NCBI GenBank assembly: GCA_030411725.1
Contig: MU839827.1
Coordinates: 868,001 to 932,000, forward strand
Reading direction: 5' to 3'
Length of the DNA: 64,000 nucleotides
DNA from: Echria macrotheca
Taxonomy: Eukaryota; Ascomycota; Sordariomycetes; Sordariales; Schizotheciaceae
The position numbers and the translations under genes were made by a program. This document shows positions 55,195 to 64,000 of the stretch, piece by piece. Every line of letters begins with the position of its first letter. The stretch's first letter is position 1. The notes below the pieces were generated by a model. It had not been told where the DNA came from, ran no database searches, and worked only from the letters and a program-made list of their open reading frames with translations.

Positions 55195-55814
55195 TTTGTT
55201 TTTTCTTTTTAGTTTTTCTTCTCGAGACCTCTTTCTTTTTCTGTGGGTTACGAGCTCTGATAATGAAAAGTTGTGGTGGGTGGAGGAGTTTACGGAGATG
55301 ATATGGCACAGGGGAGAGTGGTTCAAAAGGAGGATATATAAGGTATCTGATATGTTTCACTGAAGGAAGATTCAGTCCTGAAGGTCTCCTGATATTGGTG
55401 TCAGGCCTCGGATGACTATCATGAAATCATGAAGAGATTTGGGAAGGCTGCCGCGGTGTTGTCTTAGTGGTCAGTGTCGTCCAAAGGGTGGTTCAGCTCG
55501 CAGCCACAACGCAGACAGATATGTCATTGGCCGGTATATGCGTGATTCGGACCCCCTTTCCAATTCGTTGGATACTACAGACACTTCCAGTCTGGGGTAA
55601 GCTCTATGATCCTGTCGAAACTATTGATGAGTATGGCAAAACTTTTCTGGCGAAGCAGCCCATCACTCCGTTACTGGCCAGCATGGAAGGTTGACTCGGG
55701 TCGGAGTAAGCCGGCTCCCGAAGCTGTCCAGAGAATTGTATTCAAACGAGCTAAAGAGAACAGTCCTCTACACAAAACGCTGCTACAGCTATCCTACCTT
55801 ACACAAGCGCTATA
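55195..55814. other. Spacer
   Basis: Promoter of the SnoaL-like gene (AT-rich TATATA near 55335) and 3' end of the aldo/keto reductase gene. No other gene seen. Confidence 0.45.
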
Positions 55815-56924
55815 TCAACCCTGCTGCCACAGCTTGGTGGTCTTCCCCTCGATGCTGACCTTGTCGATCGCGACCATATCCTCAATCGACAACCGCCATC
55901 CAAGCGCCTCAACAGCATCCCGGGCTTGCTTCTCATTCCGGATCCCAACCAGCGGGACAACCCCCTTACTGATATTATAGTTCAACGCAACCGAGGCCAT
56001 ACTCTTCCCATGCCGCTCCCCAATTCTCCGTAGCACAGCCAGCACCGGCTCAAGCTCCTCCATGGGATAACTGCTAAATCGGTACGTCTTGGGCGGCGGG
56101 TTTTCCTTGTTATACTTCCCGGTCAACCGCCCCTGGCCGAGAGACGAGTATGACTGGAACACAATACCCCTTTCCCTCGCCGCGGCGATATTCCCCGACA
56201 ATTCCGGGAGCCGGCGCAGCACGCTGAACTCGCACTGGTTCACGGCCAGCGGAACATTATACTTCTTCAGCTCGTCCGCGAACTTGAGCATGTCCTCCTT
56301 GCTGTAGTTCGCCACGCCGACGGCACGAGCCAGCCCGTCGTGCACGCACTTGGCCATGCCCTCGGCGGCGTGGTGGATGCTCTGCGGATGGATCGGGCCG
56401 TGGACGAGATAGATATCCACATAGTCCAGACCCAGCCGCTCGAGACTCTCCTTCAGACACTTGACCGGCGCATCGACAGGATGGATGAAATTGGTAAGCT
56501 TGGTCGCCGTGCTCAGCCACTTGGTCTGGATGACAAAGCTGTCACGGGGCAGTCCGCGGACCGCCTCGCCGACGAGCTTCTCACCCTTGCCGGAGCCGTA
56601 GGCCTGTGCCGTGTCGATAAAGTTGATTCCGGCCTCGTAGAGGACTTTCCACGCCGCCTGGACGGCCGGCCACTCGTCGTCGGACCAGTGCCACGTCGGC
56701 GTGTCGCCCCAGGGCCAGGCGCCAATGCACAGCGGCGAGGCCGAGACGGGTTTCGTGGCGGATAGGAACAAAACGCGTGATTTGGCCGTGGGCACCTCGT
56801 CGAGAGGGATGATGTTCTTGCCGGCGAGCGAAGCGTCGACCCAGTTGGGCTTGCTGGAGTGGAAGCCCGAAACGGCGGACATGCCGGCGCTGAGGCCGGC
56901 CTGGAGAACCTCGGCCTGGTCCAT
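55815..56924 (-). CDS. Aldo/keto reductase, 369 aa
   Basis: A cytosolic NAD(P)H-dependent oxidoreductase with a TIM barrel. The catalytic tetrad is complete: D104 and Y109 in NFIDTAQAYG, K135 in IQTKW, H175 in YLVHGPIHP. C-terminal cofactor-binding residues are visible in VVPLVGIRNEKQARDA. Single exon, ATG at 56924. The N-terminal 50 residues are longer than in minimal family members, and ISKGVVPLVGI resembles the pyridoxal-reductase/plant-type subgroup. It is divergent from an SDR gene 770 bp away, so the two may be co-regulated. Confidence 0.9.
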   Translation of the reverse strand: MDQAEVLQAGLSAGMSAVSGFHSSKPNWVDASLAGKNIIPLDEVPTAKSRVLFLSATKPVSASPLCIGAWPWGDTPTWHWSDDEWPAVQAAWKVLYEAGINFIDTAQAYGSGKGEKLVGEAVRGLPRDSFVIQTKWLSTATKLTNFIHPVDAPVKCLKESLERLGLDYVDIYLVHGPIHPQSIHHAAEGMAKCVHDGLARAVGVANYSKEDMLKFADELKKYNVPLAVNQCEFSVLRRLPELSGNIAAARERGIVFQSYSSLGQGRLTGKYNKENPPPKTYRFSSYPMEELEPVLAVLRRIGERHGKSMASVALNYNISKGVVPLVGIRNEKQARDAVEALGWRLSIEDMVAIDKVSIEGKTTKLWQQG

Positions 56925-57697
56925 GATTAATTTGAATTTTCGGTCTCAATTCGATTTGATTAGATGTCTATCGATATCCCAGCAGCTATCCTTCGTCCAC
57001 GCATTTTGTACTTTTCGTGTCATCGCCGTCGGCGAGTCTATGATGGCATGATTTGCGTCATGGAAAGCCGCGACGCAGCCGTGAATAATAATCGTCGCCT
57101 TTTATATCCGTTCCCACCAATCAAAGCAGAGCTGCTCCAGCGTTAAACTACCAAATACGAAATAAGGTTGCCAAGCACCTACGGACATGCAAACGATGGT
57201 GTTGGCTTTATTGCAAATGGAAGGATCAGAATGGAGTAATGCGGTGCTGACTCAGGAGCGAGCGACGCGACGTCGCACTCGATCAAAACACCACGCCCAA
57301 CATCACGATGCGTAATCACAAAATACCTCGGGATAGTTGCCAGCGATAGCATGTCTTCGCAACGCTAAATTAGAATACGCGATACGAGCTTCGACGCTAG
57401 CCCGATGCCTGTGAAATTGTCATGCAATTGAATTGCGACGGCAAACGAGCCCAAAGCAGAAAATCTGGCTGTAAAGGGTTAGGGTTGACGCCGATTCGGC
57501 ATGGCGCCGACCACACGCGAACTGTCCGATTCGGGCTCTCGATTCTGCCGACGTCGCGATCGGAGAGTTTTTGGCCGTTTCACGCCACCCGCACGCCACG
57601 TCGACGACGACATATCATCGAGCGGCCACCCGTCATCCAACGACAAACAGACGAGACCTATCTATCTCTAAATCGCATCAACAAACCCGCAGCCACA
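56925..57697. promoter_or_regulatory. Divergent promoter region of AKR and SDR genes
   Basis: 770 bp between two divergent oxidoreductase ATGs. It contains TATAAAAG for the AKR (57099-57106) and a telomere-like GGGTTAGGGTT at 57476-57486 on the SDR side. Confidence 0.5.
57099..57106 (-). promoter_or_regulatory. TATA box of the aldo/keto reductase gene
   Basis: TATAAAAG on the minus strand, about 175 bp upstream of the ATG at 56924; good match to consensus. Confidence 0.45.
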
Positions 57698-58654
57698 ATG
57701 CCCATCACAATCCCGCCCATCATGTCCGCCTTTGGCGGCAAGTCGTTCAACCCGGCCACCGACATCCCCGCCCAGACCGGCCGCGTGATTTTGGTGACAG
57801 GCGGCAACAGCGGCCTGGGCAAGCAATCCGTGCTCCAGCTCGCGCGCCACAATCCAGCCTGCATCTGGCTCTGCGCGCGCGGCGAGGCCCGCGCCCAGGC
57901 CGCCATCGACGACATCCGCGCCGCCGTGCTCGACAGCACCACCACCATCAAGCCGCTCGACCTCGACCTGACCTCGTTCGCGTCCATCAAGGCCGCCGCG
58001 CGCCGCGTGCTGGCCGAGTCGGACCGGCTCGACATCCTCATGCTCAACGCGGGCATCATGGCCACGCCGCCCGGCCTGACGGCCGAGGGGTACGAGATCC
58101 AGTTCGGGACGAACCACGTCGGCCATGCGCTCCTGACCAAGTTGCTGCTCCCTCTGGTGCTCAAGACCGCTTCGGAGCACAAGGACGTGCGCATCGTGGT
58201 CCTCTCGTCCGCCGCGTTCCAGCTCAGCCCGCGGCAGGGCATCATGTTTGATACCCTCAAGACGAAGCAGGAGGATACGCACACGGCCCTGCGCTACGGG
58301 CAGAGCAAGCTGGCTAATATCTTGTTCGCTGCCGAGATGGCGAGGCGGTACCCGCAGATCACGACCGTGTCGGTGCATCCTGGCACGGTGTCGACGAATC
58401 TGGCGAATGCCTTCGGGAATTCGAGTGTCTTGCTCAAGCCGCTGCTGTGGTTTTATTTCAATATTGTCGCGACGAGTGCTGAGAATGGCGCGCGCAACCA
58501 GCTGTGGGCGGCTACGGCTGAGGGCGTCAAGTCCGGCCTGTATTACACGCCTGTTGGGAACGATCGGGGGATGGTGGGCATGGCCAAGGACGAAGAGCTC
58601 GCTGGGAAGCTGTGGGAGTGGACGGAGAAGGAGTTGGAGGGGCAGACTGTTTGA
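57698..58654 (+). CDS. Short-chain dehydrogenase/reductase, retinol-dehydrogenase-like, 318 aa
   Basis: A classical SDR with all motifs: TGGNSGLG (residues 34-41) for NADP(H), NAGI at 117-120, catalytic S170/S171 in VVLSSAAF, and Y200-x-x-x-K204 in RYGQSK. The sequence after the active site (PQITTVSVHPGTVSTNL) is typical of the retinol-dehydrogenase/WW-oxidoreductase-like fungal group. Single exon. I chose the ATG at 57698 (MPITIPPIMSAFGG); an ATG at 57722 (MSAFGGKSFN) is an equally good alternative. The substrate is not predictable. Confidence 0.9.
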   Translation: MPITIPPIMSAFGGKSFNPATDIPAQTGRVILVTGGNSGLGKQSVLQLARHNPACIWLCARGEARAQAAIDDIRAAVLDSTTTIKPLDLDLTSFASIKAAARRVLAESDRLDILMLNAGIMATPPGLTAEGYEIQFGTNHVGHALLTKLLLPLVLKTASEHKDVRIVVLSSAAFQLSPRQGIMFDTLKTKQEDTHTALRYGQSKLANILFAAEMARRYPQITTVSVHPGTVSTNLANAFGNSSVLLKPLLWFYFNIVATSAENGARNQLWAATAEGVKSGLYYTPVGNDRGMVGMAKDEELAGKLWEWTEKELEGQTV

Positions 58655-59034
58655 TTTACTGGTATATAGCTTTTCTCATGTTTGTATTGATACCAAAGGG
58701 GGGCCTGGATTCCGTTGGGTGGTGGGTGATATGGGATGTATTTAGCAACCCCGGTGTGCCTAATCAAACTTTACTTTCCATGAAATCGCCGGTCAGACGA
58801 AATCGAGCAGTTCAGACACCACTCAGCAGCCATTCCTTCGGATCCTTGATGCTCGTTTTCCTTGTGAGGGGAGGTCAACCAGGCCGGGGGGGGGGGGGGG
58901 GGGGGGTTTTAATCGTGGCCTGTCTGAAGGGGGTCGATGCCCGAGCTCGAAGGGGGGGCCACACAACCACCAAAAAAACGAAATGCAGAAGAGTTTTTAA
59001 AAAAAAAAAACAANNNNNNNNNNCCGCCCCGCCG

Positions 59035-59106
<72 letters not shown>

Positions 59107-59478
59107 CGCCCAGCGGGGCCTGTCTGAAGGGGGTCGATGCCCGAGCTCTCAGGGGTGGCATCTCCAGCGACCTTACAACGTACTGGACGAGAGGTTTTCA
59201 TCAACCAGATCCATGTCTACCCCCGGGAGAAGTCCATCTGTGTTTGGATTATCGGGGCCAGACACCTCTGCTCTTCAGCCCCTGGCCGCCTCCGAATTTC
59301 TGCACGTTGAAGCAATAATCCAGCGAATGACCGAGCAACACGTTGACGCCGTCCACGTGATGATACTCCCCCTTCTTGCCCAAAGCACCACCAGGCTCCC
59401 TGTGAAGCTTTGAGTCGGAACTCAACTCCGGATATCCCTTTCGCACCACATATACTCTACTGTACTGCCATATGATCA
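58655..59478. other. Spacer containing a scaffold gap
   Basis: 3' UTR of the SDR, then the homopolymer/gap region described separately, then about 330 bp before the next ATG. No gene seen. Confidence 0.5.
58887..59147. other. Assembly gap with flanking homopolymers and duplicated contig end
   Basis: A G-run (about 58887-58906) precedes the end of the left contig; ten Ns sit at 59014-59023, followed by a C-run of about 71 bp (59035-59105). The sequence GCCTGTCTGAAGGGGGTCGA... occurs on both sides, at 58918 and 59116, and then diverges into low-quality-looking bases on the left copy. This is best read as one locus collapsed or duplicated around an unsequenceable homopolymer. Confidence 0.85.
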
Positions 59479-60183
59479 ATGGGCAAGCATCGCGATAAAT
59501 ACCGAAACCTGTTCCGTCGTGTCCATCGGGTCGATACTACAAGTGAAGATGGAGGTCAGGAGTCCGGGTCCATGGCGAGCACCTTTCGCAGTTCCATTGC
59601 CAGCACCAGCTCGCAGGTTTCCGACGGTCCGGAAGACAGTACTTTGCTCGCTTTTGAGGAGATGATCGCGGAGCATCTCCGAGTCATCCAGAGCCACAAA
59701 CACTCCGGCCGGGCGCGGTTCACTCTTGAACAGTACTCTGAATCCCTTCTTGGCTTTTCGGAAGCCGTCTCCCGCCGCAGGGCCAATCCGCAAACCACCA
59801 GCAACAACAGTGTGCTTGAAGCCGAGCTCGTGAAGTTGTACGACGACTTGCGACTGCATCTACGAGACGTCACGACCAAGCTTAGGACATCAAATCAAGA
59901 CCTGAGCTTCCTTGAAGGACTGCGTCCGGCGCTGGTCGATTTCACTGGCCGGTTTGCTTCATGCATGGATTTAGACAGAGGAGCTGTCTCATCCTCAGGC
60001 ACACCATTGTCGCCTGAACCTCTACTCCTCCAGGATTGTCCGTCACCTTCAACCCGGCCACGGTCGCCTCGTCCTCTCCCGGCCGCACGCTCTCCTTCAC
60101 CTCCAGTGGTCCAGCGTGTCTGCCATGGCCTCATACCTAACTGTCATCTGCACCACATCCTAACTGACAACCGCTACCACTAA
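59479..60183 (+). CDS. Hypothetical protein, 234 aa (3' end uncertain)
   Basis: Function not recognised. The N terminus is basic (MGKHRDKYRNLFRRVHRV) and Ser-rich. Residues about 55-165 are predicted helical (STLLAFEEMIAEHLRVIQSH, later LYDDLRLHLRDVTTKLRTSN) and the C terminus is Pro/Ser/Arg-rich. An alternative model splices from near 60116 to 60223 (acceptor TCCTAG) and continues MLVSTPPGLGGRSS to a stop at 60364, keeping the low-complexity character. I cannot choose between the two. It lies just after the assembly gap, so its promoter may be incomplete. Confidence 0.55.
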   Translation: MGKHRDKYRNLFRRVHRVDTTSEDGGQESGSMASTFRSSIASTSSQVSDGPEDSTLLAFEEMIAEHLRVIQSHKHSGRARFTLEQYSESLLGFSEAVSRRRANPQTTSNNSVLEAELVKLYDDLRLHLRDVTTKLRTSNQDLSFLEGLRPALVDFTGRFASCMDLDRGAVSSSGTPLSPEPLLLQDCPSPSTRPRSPRPLPAARSPSPPVVQRVCHGLIPNCHLHHILTDNRYH

Positions 60184-60841
60184 GTAGTTATCTGCCCAGT
60201 GCCAATTAACTCCCCTCCTAGGCATGTTGGTCTCGACGCCTCCGGGTCTCGGCGGAAGGTCTTCCATGCGGGGGTTATTCAGTGCGTCGCCTGACTTGAC
60301 AGGTACACTTGGACTAGAAAGGTGGCTCTGTATGATCTCCCGTCAGCCAGTGACGCGGCCATAGAGCTCCGCTCGCGGGACGTACTTCACGTTCTGCTTG
60401 GGTAGCCGGCAATGGACTGGGCATGGCCCCGGTCGTGCCGCGATAGATATTGAGGCGCTCCATCAGCAAGAACTTCATGATTTGCGGTTGCTTCCAGCAG
60501 ACGAAGAATAGTCGCTGGAGAACGGACAACCGAGATATCTTCTTTACCAAGCAGCACGTGTTATGCCTTCCAGACCATAAGATAGAATCCCAGACAATCT
60601 CTGCCAATTACCGTTCACGGTTGACGCCTTGTACCTATCTATCCAATTGAAGCCAAGAACTACCGCCATTGGTATGCTCGGCCGGACAAAACTGCCAGTG
60701 TGGCTGTGCTCGTCTCTCGTCAGGTCAATTTCAGGCAGCCACGCTGATGAGAGTGAATTTGGATTCAGCAGATTCCATGCCCAACGATTCACCCTCGAAC
60801 TTGGTGGTCACCACAATAAATTGAAGCACCCAAGGTAGTTT
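60184..60841. other. Spacer with possible tail exon
   Basis: An open segment at about 60270-60410 on the plus strand (TRKVALYDLPSASDAAIELR) looks coding but I cannot join it to a gene. Nothing else is supported. Confidence 0.4.
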
Positions 60842-63450
60842 ATGGACCCGCTCTCGGTTGCCGCCTCCATCACCGGTCTCCTAGCCGTCGGCGGCAAGCT
60901 CACGGCGCTGCTGGCGCAGATCGGGCGGCTTGCCGATGCTCCAGCGCTGTGCCGGACCGCGTTGACCGAGCTATCAGAGACCAAGTCGGTACTGCGCCAA
61001 ATTAGCGCCCTTGTGGATGGCGGCCTTCGAAGTATCCCTGTGGGCAGCAGACAGAATGTGCTGCTAGAACACGTCGCGGCAGCATTGGTAGGATTCGTAA
61101 TGACCAAGGACGAACTGGAGGCAGCGCTGGACGATTTAGGCCTCGTATATGCGGATTCGGGCATCATAACCGGTTCTTTCGACCGTCTCAGATGGGTGCG
61201 GAGGGAGGGAGAGATCGAAAGTCTCATGGGTCGGCTCCACAACCATAAGGCTTCCCTGGGGCTGATTCTGGTTACGCTGCAGTGCACGGCGTTGAGCCAG
61301 GCTCAAGAGTCGATCGATAGGCAATGCGAGCTTTTCGAGGCAATTGTGTCGACAAACGCGGCCTTATCCACTCGATTGAGCCGCCTGGAGGGAAAAACAG
61401 CTGTCGGCGACGCCAACACTGCGTCTTTAGCAACCACCGAATGCCCGCCGCCCCCAACCGATGACAGCGACGATGGTCGCACGGATCGAGAACAGCCGGA
61501 CCGCATTGCATCGGCGTCTCAGAACTATAGGGAAGCAGTCGCCTTCGAAATCGAACTACAGAAGTCTCGCGTCTATCGAAGAATGCTCATCTTGGCAGAA
61601 TCTGCCACCGCCGACGCGCACTCGGAAACATCCATGACCACGACAAGGCGCCGGGGTGCTGCCGCTTCTATCTTCTCCGCGCTGAGCCTGGCGGATATCT
61701 CCAATCTGTCGCAGTTCTCGCTGCCTATCCTCATCCAGGAGATCGGCAACAATCAGTGGTATGTAGAGAGCAAGGTATTATTATACCACATTGGTAAGGC
61801 CTTTTATCTTTCTGGGTTGTCGACTAAACCAGCTGACCTCATGACCCAGGTTCTCCGCTTGCGAACTATGACATCAGGTGGCCAACTCCAGGTTCCGTCC
61901 ACTCTGTCACGAACCAGCGCTCCGAGATAACCCTCGGATACAAGGGCAAACCGATAGTCCTCGGATACAAGGACAACCCGATAGCCCTCGGATACACGTA
62001 CAAACTGCCGCTAATCCGTGGGCGTTCCGGCACCTTTGTAGAGTGGTTCGCGTATCTTAAAACCGCACACATTGTCTTGTACAACACTGCGAGCCACCGC
62101 GCATGGTTCACCAACGGCCTTCATGCACTTGCCCATCTTCTCCGGGCGTCTCTCAGACACGATATAAACAGCGGTCCTGCTGGAGAATATCTGTTTGATC
62201 CCGCGCTACTGGAAGAACACCCTAACCCATCTGACCCGAGTGCGGTCAGCTATTTCCTCACAAACAGGAACAATCTGGAACTTCCTATCTGCTGGAACAC
62301 CTCATCTAACGCCGGATCTGAGGAAGCAGCGGTCCGCGGGCCCCAGGCCGACAATGTCGTAGTGGCAGCCTCGACTGTGGTACGGCTACGCCATCGCATT
62401 GACCAGCTTTTGGGCATCCTGATGGACCTCATTGACCGTCAACTTGAGGAATCAATCGTGGTTAATATTTCATCGCGAGCTCCCGAAAACCGGCTCGAAG
62501 GATATCAATTCATGGACATCGCCACGCGATGCGTCCCGGCGCCCGATGCTGGCGGCCCCAGAAAATATATGGTTCAGGGCGCCGAAAAGTCCTGGGTGAA
62601 ATTCGTGCGCAGAATTCACGCAGTAACGCTATTCGGGGAAGGATTCGGAGACTTGGTGGCACCAGCCATTGACTGCTCAGCGGAATGTGTCCATCGGGAA
62701 ATAGTGGCTGAGGGCCAGAACCACCTCGTCGTTGCGAGCTACGATCTCCTAGACATAATCAGGCGCTACGGAAGAGCTACTGATCCCGCAGCATTCGAAC
62801 TCATACCGGGTATATTCTGGAAGAAATCAGCCCGTTTCGAGACCGCCGACGACAACGAAATGGCAAACGACGAAGACATCGGGCAGAGGCACTGCGACAG
62901 CATACATGTTCTTTCTCCGGCACAACCGTGGGGGCATACCAAAGGGTCTCAGCAAAGCACCGCTTCTGAAATCGTACCGGAGGGCGTATATATGTTGGAG
63001 GGGTCGAACGCCCGTACGCAAGCGGCCAGAGCGGGAGCGGCTGTCCTTCGGCCCAGCCCACAAAATGCCACAAAAAAGAAGAAACCGCCACCTGGGCTGC
63101 TCAGCACGATTAAAGAGACAGCCGAGCCTCCCGAGACAGGGCAGCATCCTCAGCCAGAGGGGCGAGCCGAGCCAGGGCAGCCCGAGCAGCACGCCGAGCC
63201 AGAGCAACGTGCTGAGTCAGACCATCTTGTCGACCCAGAGCAGCGTGCTGAGCCAGAGGGGGTAGAGCATCTTGTCGACCCAGAGCAACATGCTGAGCCA
63301 GAGCAAAATGTTGAGCTAGAGGAACTTGTCGAGACAGGGCAGCGTGCAGAGCCGAGTGTGTCAGTGGAAAACCCCCCACGGAGAATCCAGCGGCTGTGGT
63401 TAATGGTGCGGAAACCCGGCGAGCGTCTGGCCACCACCCTACACAGGTAA
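60842..63450 (+). CDS. Protein with fungal NLR-type N-terminal domain and acidic repeats, about 850 aa
   Basis: Exon 1 60842-61793 and exon 2 61850-63450 flank a 56-nt intron (GTAAGG...CTGAC...CCCAG), joining LLYHIG to SPLANYDIRW. The first 170 residues (MDPLSVAASITGLLAVGGKL..., then SVLRQISALVDGG) match the helical domain that opens many fungal NLR/STAND proteins (PigL_N/HeLo-like). A coiled, charged middle ends in SLADISNLSQFSLPIL. A second folded region (about 350-620) contains a 9-residue tandem repeat and the block WVKFVRRIHAVTLFGEGFGD. The C terminus has Glu/Pro/Gln repeats (AEPEQRAES, LVDPEQRAEPE). No P-loop or repeat sensor domain is recognisable, so it is not a complete NLR. Confidence 0.75.
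61927..61998 (+). repeat. 27-bp tandem repeat inside a coding exon (2.7 copies)
   Basis: ATAACCCTCGGATACAAGGG... repeats as ATAGTCCTCGGATACAAGGA... and ATAGCCCTCGGATACACG. Each unit keeps frame and encodes I-x-LGYK-x-x-P. It lies in exon 2 of the NLR-type-domain gene. Confidence 0.85.
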
Positions 63451-64000
63451 CTCAGCTTCCGACCCACGAGTCACATGTATACACCTACGGATGATACCTT
63501 AGCTCCCCTCCCAGGAGGAAGGGGGGCTACTACGGACCTTGGAATAGATACAGAACCAAGACACAGCCATGTGACACACAACTTGTCGTCGATTTTTAAG
63601 TCAGTTAACCCAGCTGAGTAGGTACCTAGGTTGATACATATCTGCTTATAGCTTTAAGCTGTGTGTTGAGACTGGCTGTGCCAGTTTCCGGCTCCGACCT
63701 CGACATTAATCTTGGGGATTGCTTCGGATACAAGATGTCAAGTAATTGCGGCAGAAGTTTGTTCTGCTTTCCATGTCACCACGAGAACACCGGGTGCTGT
63801 TTTCCTTCCGTATGCGAATGTCTGGTTTGAGATGCCGGCTAGGATTGTAGTGTTAAAGAGTGTGACGTGATAGATTCTCCACGAAACATGAGGCCTTCAT
63901 TTTAGTATTTGAGGTACGTTTGACAGCAGGCCCGAGAAGATTGGCGCTGGTGGTGTGGATAACAGTACGTCCAGGAGCATTCACAGAAAAATAAATCTTG
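63451..64000. other. Gene-free right end
   Basis: 3' UTR of the preceding gene, then sequence with no supported gene up to the window end. Confidence 0.45.

Noticed and set aside
57658..58378. Long antisense frames over the SDR gene
   Set aside because: Shadow frames created by codon bias of the SDR.
60314..60607. 97-codon minus-strand frame (begins MAEIVWDSILWSGR)
   Set aside because: No domain or start context, and it conflicts with a plus-strand segment of better coding character.

Overview
This window is nuclear DNA of a filamentous ascomycete (Pezizomycotina, most likely Sordariomycetes). The reasons are: many short introns (about 45-85 nt) with GT..AG ends and CTAAC/CTGAC branch sites; GC-rich coding sequence; a HET-domain gene; STAND/NLR-type N-terminal domains and ankyrin repeats; CFEM and BYS1-type secreted proteins; a fungal HSP70-like ATPase; and DNA-transposon remnants whose arms differ by transitions. 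All gene models were spliced by eye. Reading frames agree across every junction given, but no transcript evidence was available.

Layout. 1-11 kb: the 5' end of one gene, a large coiled-coil protein of unknown function, a 325-bp hAT-like MITE, an HSP70-like ATPase and a C2H2 zinc-finger protein. 13.6-18.3 kb: an unknown proline-rich protein with a LIM-like cysteine cluster, then two ribosome-biogenesis genes facing each other tail to tail, NOP10 and NOB1. 18.6-22.4 kb: a HET-domain gene of about 760 codons and an SDR-fold protein without the usual catalytic motif. 22.8-28.3 kb: a gene-poor block holding an intron-containing tRNA-Asp, a BYS1-type secreted protein, a 628-bp hAT-like MITE, a 703-bp TA-flanked element full of CAACAG motifs, and an orphan 3' exon. 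28.3-38.6 kb: a CFEM protein, an unknown protein, a phosphatidylserine-decarboxylase relic, an EHN-type epoxide hydrolase, an unknown protein, a GFA/CENP-V protein and an ankyrin protein with an NLR-like N terminus. 39-44.4 kb: PGS1 and complex I subunit NDUFA12 from a shared 268-bp promoter, then a DHA1-type MFS transporter.

46.2-54.5 kb holds the most interesting locus. A nucleotide-sugar 6-dehydrogenase whose active site looks like the UDP-HexNAc type is divergently transcribed from a chitin-synthase-like membrane GT2. The GT2 is followed by a membrane-anchored parallel beta-helix protein. Together these could make, and trim or modify, a uronic-acid-containing extracellular polysaccharide.

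54.6-58.7 kb carries a SnoaL-like protein, an aldo/keto reductase and a divergent SDR. Around 58.9-59.1 kb lies a scaffold gap flanked by homopolymers and a duplicated contig end. 59.5-63.5 kb holds two further proteins of unknown function, one with a fungal NLR-type N-terminal domain but no visible nucleotide-binding domain.
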